A stretch of 64,000 nucleotides of DNA. Origin: Haemophilus sp. Lineage in GTDB: Bacteria > Pseudomonadota > Gammaproteobacteria > Enterobacterales > Pasteurellaceae. The notes under the pieces are model-generated. The model had not been told where the DNA came from, did not search any database, and saw nothing but the letters and a program-made list of their open reading frames with translations. Position numbers and translations under genes: made by a program. Below, piece after piece: positions 17,383 through 27,227 of this stretch. The stretch lies in contig JAHZCD010000002.1 of NCBI GenBank assembly GCA_019423025.1, positions 289,731 through 353,730 on the forward strand, given 5' to 3'. The first letter of the stretch is position 1; the number at the start of each line of letters is the position of its first letter.

Positions 17383-18810
17383 ATGAAACATATTTCGGAC
17401 GAAATTAGAAAGATTATCCCTGAGATGCGTCGGGTTCAACAAATTCATTTCATTGGTATCGGTGGTGCTGGTATGAGTGGAATTGCCGAAATTTTATTAA
17501 ATGAAGGTTATGATATCTCTGGTTCTGATATTGCAGATGGTGTTGTGACTCAGCGTCTTGCTCAAGCAGGCGCAAAAATTTTCATTGGTCACCAAGCGGA
17601 AAATGTGCAAGGGGCAAGTGTAGTAGTTGTATCAAGTGCGATCCATGAAGATAACCCTGAATTAATCGCCGCAAAACAAAATCGTATTCCAGTGATTCAG
17701 CGAGCACAAATGTTGGCTGAAATTATGCGTTTCCGTCATGGTATTGCGGTAGCAGGTACCCATGGTAAAACCACTACTACAGCTATGATTTCGATGATTT
17801 ATACTCAAGCGAAACTGGATCCAACTTTCGTTAATGGTGGTTTAGTTAAATCAGCCGGTAAAAATGCGCATTTAGGTGCAAGTCGTTATTTAATCGCTGA
17901 AGCAGATGAAAGTGATGCCTCTTTCTTACACTTACAGCCGATGGTTTCTGTGGTGACCAATATTGAACCGGATCATATGGATACCTATGAAGGTGACTTT
18001 GAGAAAATGAAAGCCACCTATGTAAAATTCTTACATAACTTACCGTTTTACGGTTTAGCGGTGATGTGCGCAGATGATGCGGTATTAATGGAACTTGTTC
18101 CTCAAGTTGGTCGCCAAGTATTAACCTATGGCTTCAGTGAACATGCTGATTATCGTATCGAAGATTATGAACAAACCGGTTTCCAAGGCCATTACACCGT
18201 AGTTTGTCCAAGTGGTGAACGTATTAATGTATTATTAAATGTACCGGGTAAACACAATGCGTTAAACGCAACCGCAGCACTTGCAGTAGCAAAAGAAGAA
18301 GGCATTGGCAATGAAGCGATTTTAGAAGCGCTTGCTGATTTCCAAGGTGCGGGCAGACGTTTCGACCAATTAGGCGAGTTTATTCGTCCAAATGGTAAAG
18401 TACGCTTAGTGGATGATTATGGTCATCACCCAACAGAAGTTGGCGTGACAATCAAAGCAGCACGTGAAGGCTGGGGAGATAAACGTATTGTGATGATTTT
18501 CCAACCACACCGTTATTCACGTACTCGCGATTTATTTGATGATTTCGTGCAGGTATTATCCCAAGTGGATGCATTGATTATGTTAGACGTGTATGCCGCA
18601 GGTGAAGCACCAATTGTCGGTGCAGATAGTAAAGCACTTTGTCGTTCTATTCGTAACCTAGGAAAAGTCGATCCTATTTTAGTTTCTGATACGGAACAAC
18701 TTGGTGATGTATTAGATCAAATTATTCAAGATGGTGATTTAATTCTTGCCCAAGGTGCGGGAAGTGTAAGCAAAATTTCTCGTGGTTTAGCAGAGCGTTG
18801 GAAAGCATAA
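17383..18810 (+). CDS. murC: UDP-MurNAc:L-alanine ligase MurC
   Basis: First Mur ligase of peptidoglycan precursor synthesis. The 475-residue protein carries GIGGAGMSGIAEI (residues about 23-35), the P-loop AGTHGKTTTT and EADESDASFLHL. A 71-bp gap from murG holds an uptake sequence (AAGTGCGGT near 17352). Normal in length and motifs. Confidence 0.95.
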   Translation: MKHISDEIRKIIPEMRRVQQIHFIGIGGAGMSGIAEILLNEGYDISGSDIADGVVTQRLAQAGAKIFIGHQAENVQGASVVVVSSAIHEDNPELIAAKQNRIPVIQRAQMLAEIMRFRHGIAVAGTHGKTTTTAMISMIYTQAKLDPTFVNGGLVKSAGKNAHLGASRYLIAEADESDASFLHLQPMVSVVTNIEPDHMDTYEGDFEKMKATYVKFLHNLPFYGLAVMCADDAVLMELVPQVGRQVLTYGFSEHADYRIEDYEQTGFQGHYTVVCPSGERINVLLNVPGKHNALNATAALAVAKEEGIGNEAILEALADFQGAGRRFDQLGEFIRPNGKVRLVDDYGHHPTEVGVTIKAAREGWGDKRIVMIFQPHRYSRTRDLFDDFVQVLSQVDALIMLDVYAAGEAPIVGADSKALCRSIRNLGKVDPILVSDTEQLGDVLDQIIQDGDLILAQGAGSVSKISRGLAERWKA

Positions 18811-18813
18811 ATA

Positions 18814-18842
18814 CATTGAAAAAATAACCGCACTTTTCAATG
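18814..18842. other. Inverted repeat in the murC-ddl gap with an uptake sequence in its loop
   Basis: CATTGAAAA and TTTTCAATG pair around a loop containing ACCGCAC. No T run follows, so it is not an obvious terminator. It could be an RNA hairpin in the dcw message. Confidence 0.4.
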
Positions 18843-18870
18843 AAGAATAAAAGGAAAACAGGATAAAACA

Positions 18871-19791
18871 ATGAATTTAAAACAAGAAAAAATTGCCGTG
18901 TTGTTAGGCGGCACATCAGCTGAACGTGAAGTATCTCTTAATTCTGGTGCAGCTGTGTTAAATGCATTAGTGAGTCAAGGCTATAATGCGCACGGTATCG
19001 ATCCTAAAGAATATAATGTCGCGAATTTAAAAGCAGATGGTTTTGATCGCGTTTTTAACATTTTACATGGTCGCGGTGGTGAAGATGGCACCATGCAAGG
19101 TTTATTAGAACAAATCGGTTTACCTTACACCGGTTGTGGTGTGATGGCTTCGGCGTTAACCATGGATAAAATGCGCACTAAAATGTTATGGAAAGCCTTT
19201 GGTTTACCTGTTGCCGATATGGAGATCGTGACGAAAGAAAACGCTCACGAACTAAACCCACAAGCTGTGGTCGAAAAATTAGGTTTACCTTTAATGGTTA
19301 AGCCGTCTCTTGAAGGTTCAAGTGTGGGTTTAACGAAAGTAAAAGTAGTCGAAGAATTAAAAAGTGCGGTCGATTATGCACTTAAATTTGATAACACCAT
19401 TTTGATTGAAGAATGGTTAGCGGGTGATGAATTAACGGTACCTGTTTTAGGTGGCGAAGTATTGCCGGCTGTTCGCATTGTGCCAGAAGGTGAGTTTTAT
19501 GATTACGATGCGAAATATATTTCAGATAACACTCAATATTTTTGCCCTGCGGGCCTTTCAGCTGAACGTGAGCAAGAATTAGCGAAATTAGTTAAACGTG
19601 CTTATGACGTCGTAGGGTGTCGTGGTTGGAGCCGCATTGATGTGATGACTGATGCACAAGGTAATTTCCGTTTAGTCGAAGTAAACACAAATCCTGGCAT
19701 GACAAGTCACAGTTTGTTCCCTAAATCAGCGTCAACAGTCGGTATTTCATTTGAACAACTCGTCGTGAAAATTTTGGAGTTGAGTGCGTAA
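18871..19791 (+). CDS. ddl: D-alanine:D-alanine ligase Ddl
   Basis: ATP-grasp enzyme supplying D-Ala-D-Ala to MurF. The 306-residue length is that of DdlB. Motifs include VLLGGTSAEREVSL at the N terminus, HGRGGEDGTMQG, KPSLEGSSVGL and the metal-binding EVNTNPGMTSHS near the C terminus. The stop codon overlaps the ftsQ start (TAATG). Confidence 0.95.
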   Translation: MNLKQEKIAVLLGGTSAEREVSLNSGAAVLNALVSQGYNAHGIDPKEYNVANLKADGFDRVFNILHGRGGEDGTMQGLLEQIGLPYTGCGVMASALTMDKMRTKMLWKAFGLPVADMEIVTKENAHELNPQAVVEKLGLPLMVKPSLEGSSVGLTKVKVVEELKSAVDYALKFDNTILIEEWLAGDELTVPVLGGEVLPAVRIVPEGEFYDYDAKYISDNTQYFCPAGLSAEREQELAKLVKRAYDVVGCRGWSRIDVMTDAQGNFRLVEVNTNPGMTSHSLFPKSASTVGISFEQLVVKILELSA

Positions 19792-20576
19792 TGAATGTAA
19801 TTAAGCGCAAAAATACACCGCCAACGCAATTTGGTCGCTCATCTAACGGAGAGGGTAAATTCCGTTTTATGTTGCCGATTAAACTTGCTTTGGTGTTACT
19901 TTGTGCGGGGCTAGGGTATTTTGTTTATTCAAACTGGCAAAGTTGGCTGGAAAGCTTAGACGGTGATAGAAAAATTACTGCTTATGCCTTAGTAGGTCAA
20001 AATGAATTTACCACTTATCCGGATGTGCAAGATGTATTACTCAAAATGGGGTCACTTAAGGGCTTCTGGGGACAGGACGTTAAGCAAATTCAAGAGCAGC
20101 TTGAAACAATTCCTTGGGTAAAAGGTGCGGTAGTTCGTAAAATTTGGCCAAATCGTTTAAGTATCTGGTTATCAGAATATCAGCCAGTCGCCATTTGGAA
20201 CAAAACAGAGTTCGTTACAAAAGAGGGAACAGTTTTCCAATTGCCGATGGATAAGTTAAAAGAAAAAGCTTTACCTTATTTAGGTGGTCCGGATTATCAA
20301 AGCTTGAAGGTCTTAGAGGCTTGGAATCAAATTTTTGCTGATTTTAAAGCGAAAAATTTGGTGATTAAAGGTGTGACAATTGATGATCGTGGTGCGTGGC
20401 AAGTTACGCTAGATAATGATATAGTATTGAAACTTGGACGCGGAGATTGGAAACCAAAATTAGATCGATTTGTAACGATTTATCCACAAATTGAAGTGCC
20501 TGAAGGTAAACGAATTGATTATGTAGATTTGCGCTATGCATCTGCATCAGCAGCGGTTGGATTGACAGAGAAATAA
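19791..20576 (+). CDS. ftsQ: Cell division protein FtsQ
   Basis: Bitopic divisome protein that recruits FtsB and FtsL. The 261 residues comprise a basic cytoplasmic tail, one membrane helix (residues about 28-48), a POTRA-like domain and a beta domain ending in IDYVDLRYASASAAVGLTEK. Translationally coupled to ddl and followed by ftsA 27 bp later. Confidence 0.93.
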   Translation: MNVIKRKNTPPTQFGRSSNGEGKFRFMLPIKLALVLLCAGLGYFVYSNWQSWLESLDGDRKITAYALVGQNEFTTYPDVQDVLLKMGSLKGFWGQDVKQIQEQLETIPWVKGAVVRKIWPNRLSIWLSEYQPVAIWNKTEFVTKEGTVFQLPMDKLKEKALPYLGGPDYQSLKVLEAWNQIFADFKAKNLVIKGVTIDDRGAWQVTLDNDIVLKLGRGDWKPKLDRFVTIYPQIEVPEGKRIDYVDLRYASASAAVGLTEK

Positions 20577-20603
20577 AAATAATTCATTAGGTGTAATAAG
20601 AAA

Positions 20604-21878
20604 ATGGGAAAAGAGTTGGAACCGAAAGTCATTGTAGGTCTTGAAGTTGGTACATCAAAAGTTGTTGCTGTTGTTGGGGAAGTGCTTCCTGATGGCGTAG
20701 TAAATGTACTTGGCGTGGGTAGTTGTCCATCGAAAGGGATTGATCGTGGCAGTATTACTGATTTAGATGCTGTTGTTAACTCTATCCAACGTGCTATTGA
20801 AGCGGCTGAATCAATGGCTGATTGCCAAATTATGAGTGTGACTCTTGCAATTACGGGTGAACATATTCAAAGCCTGAATGAGAGCGGTTTTGTTGCTATT
20901 TCTGATAATGAAGTGACTCAAGATGAAATTGATGATGCTTTACATACAGCGAGCTCAGTAAAATTACCCGAAGGCCTTTCTTTATTACACATTATTCCTC
21001 AAGAATACGCGGTAGATAAACAAGTTAATATTAAAAATCCATTAGGTTTGCAAGGCGTCCGTTTAAAAGCAAATGTACACCTAATTGCTTGTCACCAAGA
21101 CTGGCAAAATAACTTGAAAAAAGCAGTTGAACGTTGCGGATTACAGGTTGATAAAGTCGTGTTCTCCGGCTTTGCAGCAACACATTCTGTTTTAACTGAA
21201 GATGAAAAAGATCTTGGTGTTTGCTTAGTTGATTTCGGTGCAGGCACCATGAATATGATGGTTTACACCAATGGCTCATTGCGTTTCAGCAAGGTTATTC
21301 CTTACGCAGGCAATATTGTCACGAATGATATTGCTCATGCATGTACCGTTTCTCGTGCAGAGGCAGAGCGCATTAAAGTGAATTATGCGAGTGCATTGTA
21401 TCCGGCACGTTTACATGGTGACAAGAAAATTGAAGTGGCAAGTATTGGTGGGCGAGCACCACGCGCGTTAACAAAAAGTGATTTATCTTTAATCACTTCA
21501 GCAAGATATATTGAACTATTAGGCGTTGTTAAGGACGAATTAGATAAGCTCAAAGCAGATTTAGAAACTAAACATATTAAATTTGAATTAATTGCGGGTG
21601 TTGTTATCACTGGTGGTGGTGCACAGATTGAAGACTTAAAAGATTGTGCATCAAGTGTATTTGGTTGTCAGGTGCGTATTGGTAGTCCATTAAATATTAC
21701 GGGTTTAACAGATTATGTAAATCGCCCACAATATTCAACTGTAGTGGGATTATTACAATACCATCATCAAAATAGTGATAATGATCCTGTGGATAGTAAC
21801 TATGGCGATGAAGCATTAGGAAAAAAATTCTGGAAAGGCCTTAAAAATATTTTCAATAAAGTGAAATCAGAATTTTGA
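20604..21878 (+). CDS. ftsA: Cell division actin homologue FtsA
   Basis: Actin-like ATPase that tethers FtsZ to the membrane. The 424 residues include the N-terminal GLEVGTSKVVAVVGE, LVDFGAGTMN in the second phosphate loop and the adenosine motif GVVITGGGAQ. The last residues, KFWKGLKNIFNKVKSEF, form the expected amphipathic membrane-targeting helix. Confidence 0.95.
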   Translation: MGKELEPKVIVGLEVGTSKVVAVVGEVLPDGVVNVLGVGSCPSKGIDRGSITDLDAVVNSIQRAIEAAESMADCQIMSVTLAITGEHIQSLNESGFVAISDNEVTQDEIDDALHTASSVKLPEGLSLLHIIPQEYAVDKQVNIKNPLGLQGVRLKANVHLIACHQDWQNNLKKAVERCGLQVDKVVFSGFAATHSVLTEDEKDLGVCLVDFGAGTMNMMVYTNGSLRFSKVIPYAGNIVTNDIAHACTVSRAEAERIKVNYASALYPARLHGDKKIEVASIGGRAPRALTKSDLSLITSARYIELLGVVKDELDKLKADLETKHIKFELIAGVVITGGGAQIEDLKDCASSVFGCQVRIGSPLNITGLTDYVNRPQYSTVVGLLQYHHQNSDNDPVDSNYGDEALGKKFWKGLKNIFNKVKSEF

Positions 21879-21964
21879 TCATTTGGGCTTTTTCATTTAC
21901 AATAGAAAAAATTTAACTTTTATTAATGTGCTAGCAGAGTATTAGCAGTAACGGAGAACAGCAA

Positions 21965-23272
21965 ATGTTATACCCAGAGTATGGTGATTTTGAAGAGCAA
22001 ACAGGTGCACTGATTAAGGTTGTCGGTGTTGGTGGAGGCGGCGGTAACGCAGTTAACCACATGGTTGCTAATATGGTGCAACAGGAATTTAATGGTAATT
22101 TCTTGGGCGAAAGTGCAATTGATAGCGAAGAACACGGTAAAATCGTATTCTATGCGGTGAATACCGATGCGCAAGCATTACGCAAAAGCCAAGTTCAACA
22201 AACTGTACAAATCGGTGGGGCAACAACGAAAGGTCTTGGAGCAGGGGCTAACCCAAATGTAGGTCGTAAAGCGGCTGAAGATGACCAAGAAGAAATCCGT
22301 AAAATGCTTGAAGGTGCAGACATGGTCTTTATCGCTGCCGGTATGGGTGGTGGTACAGGTACTGGTGCCGCACCAATCGTCGCTAAAGTTGCGAAAGAAT
22401 TAGGCATTTTAACTGTTGCTGTTGTTACTAAGCCATTTAGCTTTGAAGGCAAAAAACGTATGCAATTTGCTGAATTAGGGATTAAAGATCTTTCACAATA
22501 CGTGGATTCAATGATCATTATTCCTAACCAACAAATCCAAAAAGTTCTCCCGAAAAATGCAACGTTAATTGATGCTTTTGCTGCTGCAAATGACGTATTA
22601 CGTAACTCTGTTATGGGCATCTCTGATATGATTACGTCTCCAGGCTTAATCAACGTGGACTTTGCAGACGTAAGAACAGTTATGTCGGAAATGGGCCAAG
22701 CAATGATTGGTTTTGGTTCAGCTCAAAGTGAACCAGGTGCGGGCCGTGCAGAAGAAGCAGCACGTCTTGCAATTAAAAATGATTTATTAGAGAAAGTCGA
22801 TCTTTCTAACGCTAAGGGTATCCTTGTTAATATTACCTCAGGTATGGATCTCGGCTTTGACGAATTTAACGTGGTGGGTGACACTGTAGGTAGTTTTGCA
22901 TCAGAAGACGCAACTATCGTTGTGGGTACCAGTTTAGTTCCTGAAATGAGCAATGAAATTCGTGTCACGATCGTTGCAACAGGTTTAGGTGATGTTGTTG
23001 CGGCTGAGCCGGTAGTGATTGCTCGTCCTCAAGCAGCAGTACAACAAGCGCCAGTTCAACAACCTGTAGCACAAGAAACGATTCAACCACAACCGCCAGT
23101 TGGTTTACATGGTTTAGATGCATTAAGACATAATCCACAGCCAGAACCAGCACAGGAGCAAAATCCACAATACGGTAACTTAAATAAACCGCTTGATCCA
23201 AGCCGTTTAGAACAGTTAAGAAATAATCCTAATTTCTTTAATCCGGCATCATTTGGTCGTGATGAGAAATAA
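21965..23272 (+). CDS. ftsZ: Cell division tubulin homologue FtsZ
   Basis: GTPase that polymerises into the Z ring. The 435-residue protein has the GTP-binding GMGGGTGTGAAP, the VGGGGGNAVNHM start and the T7-loop aspartates. After the globular domain comes a Gln/Pro-rich linker (residues about 355-410). The C-terminal peptide ends RLEQLRNNPNFFNPASFG rather than the DxPxFLR of enterobacteria. The same FFNPA-type end is found in H. influenzae FtsZ. GGAG precedes the ATG, and the 86-bp gap after ftsA is AT-rich and could hold a promoter. Confidence 0.96.
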   Translation: MLYPEYGDFEEQTGALIKVVGVGGGGGNAVNHMVANMVQQEFNGNFLGESAIDSEEHGKIVFYAVNTDAQALRKSQVQQTVQIGGATTKGLGAGANPNVGRKAAEDDQEEIRKMLEGADMVFIAAGMGGGTGTGAAPIVAKVAKELGILTVAVVTKPFSFEGKKRMQFAELGIKDLSQYVDSMIIIPNQQIQKVLPKNATLIDAFAAANDVLRNSVMGISDMITSPGLINVDFADVRTVMSEMGQAMIGFGSAQSEPGAGRAEEAARLAIKNDLLEKVDLSNAKGILVNITSGMDLGFDEFNVVGDTVGSFASEDATIVVGTSLVPEMSNEIRVTIVATGLGDVVAAEPVVIARPQAAVQQAPVQQPVAQETIQPQPPVGLHGLDALRHNPQPEPAQEQNPQYGNLNKPLDPSRLEQLRNNPNFFNPASFGRDEK

Positions 23273-23313
23273 GAGTAGAAGTAATCTTGTTGTGAAGCAA
23301 TAAGGTAAAAGAG

Positions 23314-24231
23314 ATGATTAAACAAAGAACATTAAAACAAAGCATTAAAGTCACAGGTGTAGGCTTACATAGCGGTAAAAAAGTAACCTTAACGTTGCGC
23401 CCGGCTATGCCGAATACTGGTGTGATTTATTGCCGTACTGATCTTAATCCGCCGGTGACTTTCCCTGCGAATGCGGATTCTGTGCGTGATACGATGCTTT
23501 GTACTGCACTTGTGAATGAACAAGGTGTTCGTGTTTCAACCGTAGAACACTTAAACGCAGCATTAGCAGGTTTAGGTATTGATAATATTATTATTGAAGT
23601 TGATGCACCTGAAATTCCAATCATGGACGGTAGTGCAAGCCCATTCATTTACTTGCTTTTAGATGCAGGTATTGAAGAACAAAATGCACCGAAGAAATTT
23701 ATTCGTATTAAGAAAAAAGTACGAGTAGAAGACGGTGATAAATGGGCAGAATTTAAACCTTACAATGGTTTCCGTTTAGATTTCACAATCGACTTTAATC
23801 ATCCTGCGATTAGTAAAAATGTACGTAATTATGTAATGGATTTCTCTGCACAAGCATTCGTACATCAAATTAGTCGAGCAAGAACCTTTGGTTTCATGAA
23901 AGATATTGAGTATCTTCAATCTCAAGGTCTTGCATTAGGTGGCAGCTTAGATAATGCTATCGTATTAGATGATTACCGAATCTTAAATGAAGATGGATTA
24001 CGCTTCAGAGATGAATTAGTTCGTCACAAGATGCTTGATGCAATTGGTGATCTTTATATGTGTGGCTATAACATCATCGGTGATTTCAAAGCTTATAAAT
24101 CTGGTCACGGTTTAAATAATAAGTTACTCCGTGCTGTACTTGCCGATCAGGAAGCGTGGGAATTTGTTACCTTTGAAGATAAGAAACAAGTTCCACAAGG
24201 TTATGTTGCACCTGCGCAGGTACTCATCTAA
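23314..24231 (+). CDS. lpxC: UDP-3-O-acyl-GlcNAc deacetylase LpxC
   Basis: Zinc enzyme of the committed step of lipid A synthesis. The 305-residue length is normal. Motifs include TGVGLHSGKKV, STVEHLNAALAGLGIDN (zinc ligand His), MDGSASPF and HKMLDAIGDL, which supplies the second zinc His and Asp. It closes the dcw cluster and has its own terminator. Confidence 0.95.
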   Translation: MIKQRTLKQSIKVTGVGLHSGKKVTLTLRPAMPNTGVIYCRTDLNPPVTFPANADSVRDTMLCTALVNEQGVRVSTVEHLNAALAGLGIDNIIIEVDAPEIPIMDGSASPFIYLLLDAGIEEQNAPKKFIRIKKKVRVEDGDKWAEFKPYNGFRLDFTIDFNHPAISKNVRNYVMDFSAQAFVHQISRARTFGFMKDIEYLQSQGLALGGSLDNAIVLDDYRILNEDGLRFRDELVRHKMLDAIGDLYMCGYNIIGDFKAYKSGHGLNNKLLRAVLADQEAWEFVTFEDKKQVPQGYVAPAQVLI

Positions 24232-24243
24232 CAATGTTTTGTT

Positions 24244-24283
24244 GAAAAGCTATACTTCTTTCGGGAGTATAGCTTTTTTATTT
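24244..24283 (+). terminator. Terminator of the dcw cluster after lpxC
   Basis: AAAAGCTATACT / AGTATAGCTTTT stem with loop TCTTTCGGG and a six-T tail. Confidence 0.9.
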
Positions 24284-24352
24284 CCCATCTTGCTCTGTTA
24301 TTTTTGTTTTATGCGAAGGTAAAGAGCGGTCAAAAATAGAGGTATTTTTATT

Positions 24353-25993
24353 ATGAAAAAATTATTTACCGTGCTTCCTCTTGTGCTAGCAACTTCTGCT
24401 GCAATGGCATATGAATAGGGCAAAACCTATCAATTTACCATATTGCACACTAATGATACGCACGGACATTTTTGGCCGAATGCAAAAGGTGAATATGGCT
24501 TTCCAGCGCACAAAACAATTGTTAATCGCGTAAAAGCTGAAGTCGAGCAAAAAGGTGGCTCACTCATTTTATTAAATGCAGGTGATTTTAATACTGGTGT
24601 ACCTGAGTCAGATATGCAAACAGCAGAACCTGATATTAAAGCAATGAACGCAATGGGCTATGAGGCAACTGTATTAGGTAACCACGAGTTTGATAATCCA
24701 CTACAAATTCTTGATATGCAAGAAAAATGGGCAAACTTCCCATTCTTATCTGCAAACGTGATTAATACGAAAACAGGTAAAACCTTAGTTAAGCCTTATA
24801 CGATTTTAAATAAACAAGATCTTAAAATTGCCGTGGTCGGTTTAACCACAGAGGATACTGCAAAATTAGGCAACCCAGAATACCTTCATAATGTGAAGTT
24901 TGAAGATCCAACAACGGTAGCAAAAGCCACATTAAAAGAGCTAAATGAAAAAGTTAAACCGGATGTAAAAATTGCTTTAACACATATGGGCTATTACTAT
25001 GATGCGAGACATGGTTCAAATGCACCAGGTGATGTAAGTCTTACGCGTAATTTAGATAAAGGCGCATTCGATATGATTATCGGTGGTCACAGCCATGATC
25101 CGATTTGCGTGGATGAAAAAGGCGTATGGATTAAAGATTATCAACCTACTCAGCCATGTAAACCAGATTTCCAAAATGGTACTTGGATTATGCCGGCCTT
25201 TGAATGGGGCAAATATGTTGGTCGAGCTGACTTTGAGTTCAAAAATGGTGAATTAAAATTAGTGAATTATCAATTAATTCCAGTGAACTTGAAGAAGAAA
25301 GTGAAAAAAGAAGACGGTAAAACGGAATACGTAAATTACGCAGAAGAGATTCCACAAGATCCAGAAATGGAAAAACTTTTAAAATCTTACCAAGATAAAG
25401 GTGATGCGTTATTAAGCCAAAAAGTGGGTAAATTAAACGGTAAGTTAGAGGGTGATCGTACCATTATTCGTTTTGAACAAACTAACCTTGGTCACTTAAT
25501 TGCAGAAGCACAACGTCAAAAAGCGAAAGCAGATATTGGTATCATGAACTCAGGTGGTATTCGTGATTCTATCCAAGAAGGTGATGTGACTTATAAAGAC
25601 ATTTTAAAAATCCATCCATTTGGTAACATTGTGAGCTATTTTGAATTAACCGGTAAAGAATTACTGGATTATTTAAATGTAGTTGCATTGAAAGAAGTGG
25701 ATTCTGGTGCCTATGCACAATATTCAGGTATCAGCATGACAGTAAATCGTGCGGAGAAGAAAGTTGAAAATGTGAAAATTCAAGGTAAACCATTAGATTT
25801 AAATAAAACTTACCGTATTTCTTTACCAAGTTATAATGCGGCGGGTGGAGATGGTTATCCAGTCATGACAAAAAATCCAACTTTCGTAAACACTGGTTTT
25901 ATTGATGCGGATGTTTTAAAAGAATTTTTTGAGAAAAATTCACCTATTAATGCTGAGAAATACATCCCTCATAATGAAGTAACCTTTAAATAA
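24353..25993 (+). pseudogene. Periplasmic 5'-nucleotidase (UshA/NucA family) with an in-frame amber codon
   Basis: Read from ATG 24353 (AGAGG ribosome site upstream), codons 1-19 encode a typical signal peptide ending SAAMA, then Tyr-Glu, then TAG at 24416-24418. The frame continues without further stops to 25993. The downstream part is an intact metallophosphatase-nucleotidase: HTNDTHGH, GNHEFDN, GGHSHD and a C-terminal 5'-nucleotidase domain ending in YNAAGGDGYP. Family members hydrolyse nucleotides in the periplasm; H. influenzae NucA serves NAD and nucleotide salvage. With the amber codon, export is lost unless there is readthrough. A start at the in-frame TTG 24443 would lack a signal peptide and has no ribosome site. 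A sequencing error or strain-specific mutation is possible. Confidence 0.85.
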
Positions 25994-26001
25994 GGAATGA
26001 A

Positions 26002-27159
26002 ATGGCATTAGATTTATCAGAAATTCGTCAGCAAATTACGCAAATTGATCGCAGCTTGTTAAAGCTGCTTTCAGAGCGTCACCGCCTGGCATATGATGTA
26101 GTAAGAAGTAAAGAAGTGACGCAAAAAGCGTTGCGTGATTTAGAGCGGGAGCAACAACTCTTACAAGAGCTTGTGCAGTTTGCTGAAAGTCAAAATTATC
26201 AGCTTGAACCACAGTATATTACGTCAGTCTTCCAAAAGATCATTGAAGATTCTGTGTTAACACAACAAGTGTATTTGCAGAAAAAGCTCAATGAGCAACG
26301 AGAAGAAACGTTACATATTGCTTTCTTAGGCAAGCGTGGTTCTTACTCTAATTTGGCTGCGCGTAATTATGCGGCTCGTTATAATCAGCAGTTTGCTGAA
26401 ATCAGTTGTGACTCCTTTGCTCAAATTTTTGAAAAGGTTGAAAGTGGAGAAGCTGATTATGGTGTACTGCCTTTAGAAAACACTACGTCAGGTGCAATTA
26501 ATGAAGTTTATGATTTGCTTCAACATACCACTTTATCTTTGGTGGGCGAGTTGGCTTATCCTATCAAGCACTGTGTTTTAGTGAATGAGCAAGATGATTT
26601 AAGCAAAATTGATACGCTTTATAGCCATCCACAGGTAATCCAGCAGTGTAGTCAATTTATTCAAAGCCTTGAGCGTGTTCATATTGAGTTTTGCGAAAGT
26701 AGCTCTCATGCAATGCAGCTTGTATCAAGCTTGAATAAACCGAATATTGCGGCACTGGGCAATGAAGATGGCGGCAAGCTTTACGGCTTACATGTGTTAA
26801 AACATAATATTGCGAATCAAGAAAACAATATTACTCGTTTTATTGTAGTGGCAAAACAAGCTCGAGAAGTTTCACCGCAAATTCACACGAAAACTTTATT
26901 GTTGATGACAACATCGCAACAAGCGGGTTCTTTGGTGGATGCTTTACTTGTGTTTAAAAAGCACGGTATTAATATGACGAAGCTTGAATCTCGTCCTATT
27001 TATGGCAAGCCTTGGGAGGAAATGTTTTATTTGGAGATTGAAGGAAATATTCATCATCCAGATACCCAAATTGCCTTGGAAGAGCTTAAGCAATTCAGTA
27101 ATTATCTGAAAGTGCTTGGTTGTTATCCAAGTGAAATAGTGAAGCCTGCGAAGGTATAA
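26002..27159 (+). CDS. pheA: Bifunctional chorismate mutase / prephenate dehydratase PheA
   Basis: Converts chorismate to prephenate and then phenylpyruvate for phenylalanine synthesis. The 385 residues comprise an AroQ-type mutase (about 1-90, with IDRSLLKLLSERHRLAYDV), a prephenate dehydratase domain (about 105-285, FLGKRGSYSNLAA) and a C-terminal ACT domain with the Phe-binding ESRPIYGKPWEEMFYLE. It begins 8 bp after the broken nucleotidase gene, so no pheA leader peptide or attenuator is present. Confidence 0.95.
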   Translation: MALDLSEIRQQITQIDRSLLKLLSERHRLAYDVVRSKEVTQKALRDLEREQQLLQELVQFAESQNYQLEPQYITSVFQKIIEDSVLTQQVYLQKKLNEQREETLHIAFLGKRGSYSNLAARNYAARYNQQFAEISCDSFAQIFEKVESGEADYGVLPLENTTSGAINEVYDLLQHTTLSLVGELAYPIKHCVLVNEQDDLSKIDTLYSHPQVIQQCSQFIQSLERVHIEFCESSSHAMQLVSSLNKPNIAALGNEDGGKLYGLHVLKHNIANQENNITRFIVVAKQAREVSPQIHTKTLLLMTTSQQAGSLVDALLVFKKHGINMTKLESRPIYGKPWEEMFYLEIEGNIHHPDTQIALEELKQFSNYLKVLGCYPSEIVKPAKV

Positions 27160-27171
27160 CGAAAATAAAAA

Positions 27172-27219
27172 AAGAGCGGTCGATTTAAAACAACGTTAAA
27201 ATCGACCGCTCTTTTTATT
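27172..27219. terminator. Bidirectional terminator of pheA and yjdM, built from variant uptake sequences
   Basis: AAAGAGCGGTCGATTTTAA-type arms in inverted orientation, with A and T runs at the ends. Both arms carry GAGCGG where the uptake core has GTGCGG, so pairing is kept but the uptake motif is lost. Confidence 0.85.
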
Positions 27220-27227
27220 GAGAATTC

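Noticed and set aside
22195..22653. Minus-strand open frame of 152 codons inside ftsZ
   Set aside because: It mirrors the codon pattern of ftsZ on the other strand and has no ribosome site or known motifs.
24443..25993. A normal cytoplasmic nucleotidase starting at TTG 24443
   Set aside because: There is no ribosome site, and the frame upstream encodes an obvious signal peptide with start and ribosome site, broken only by TAG 24416.
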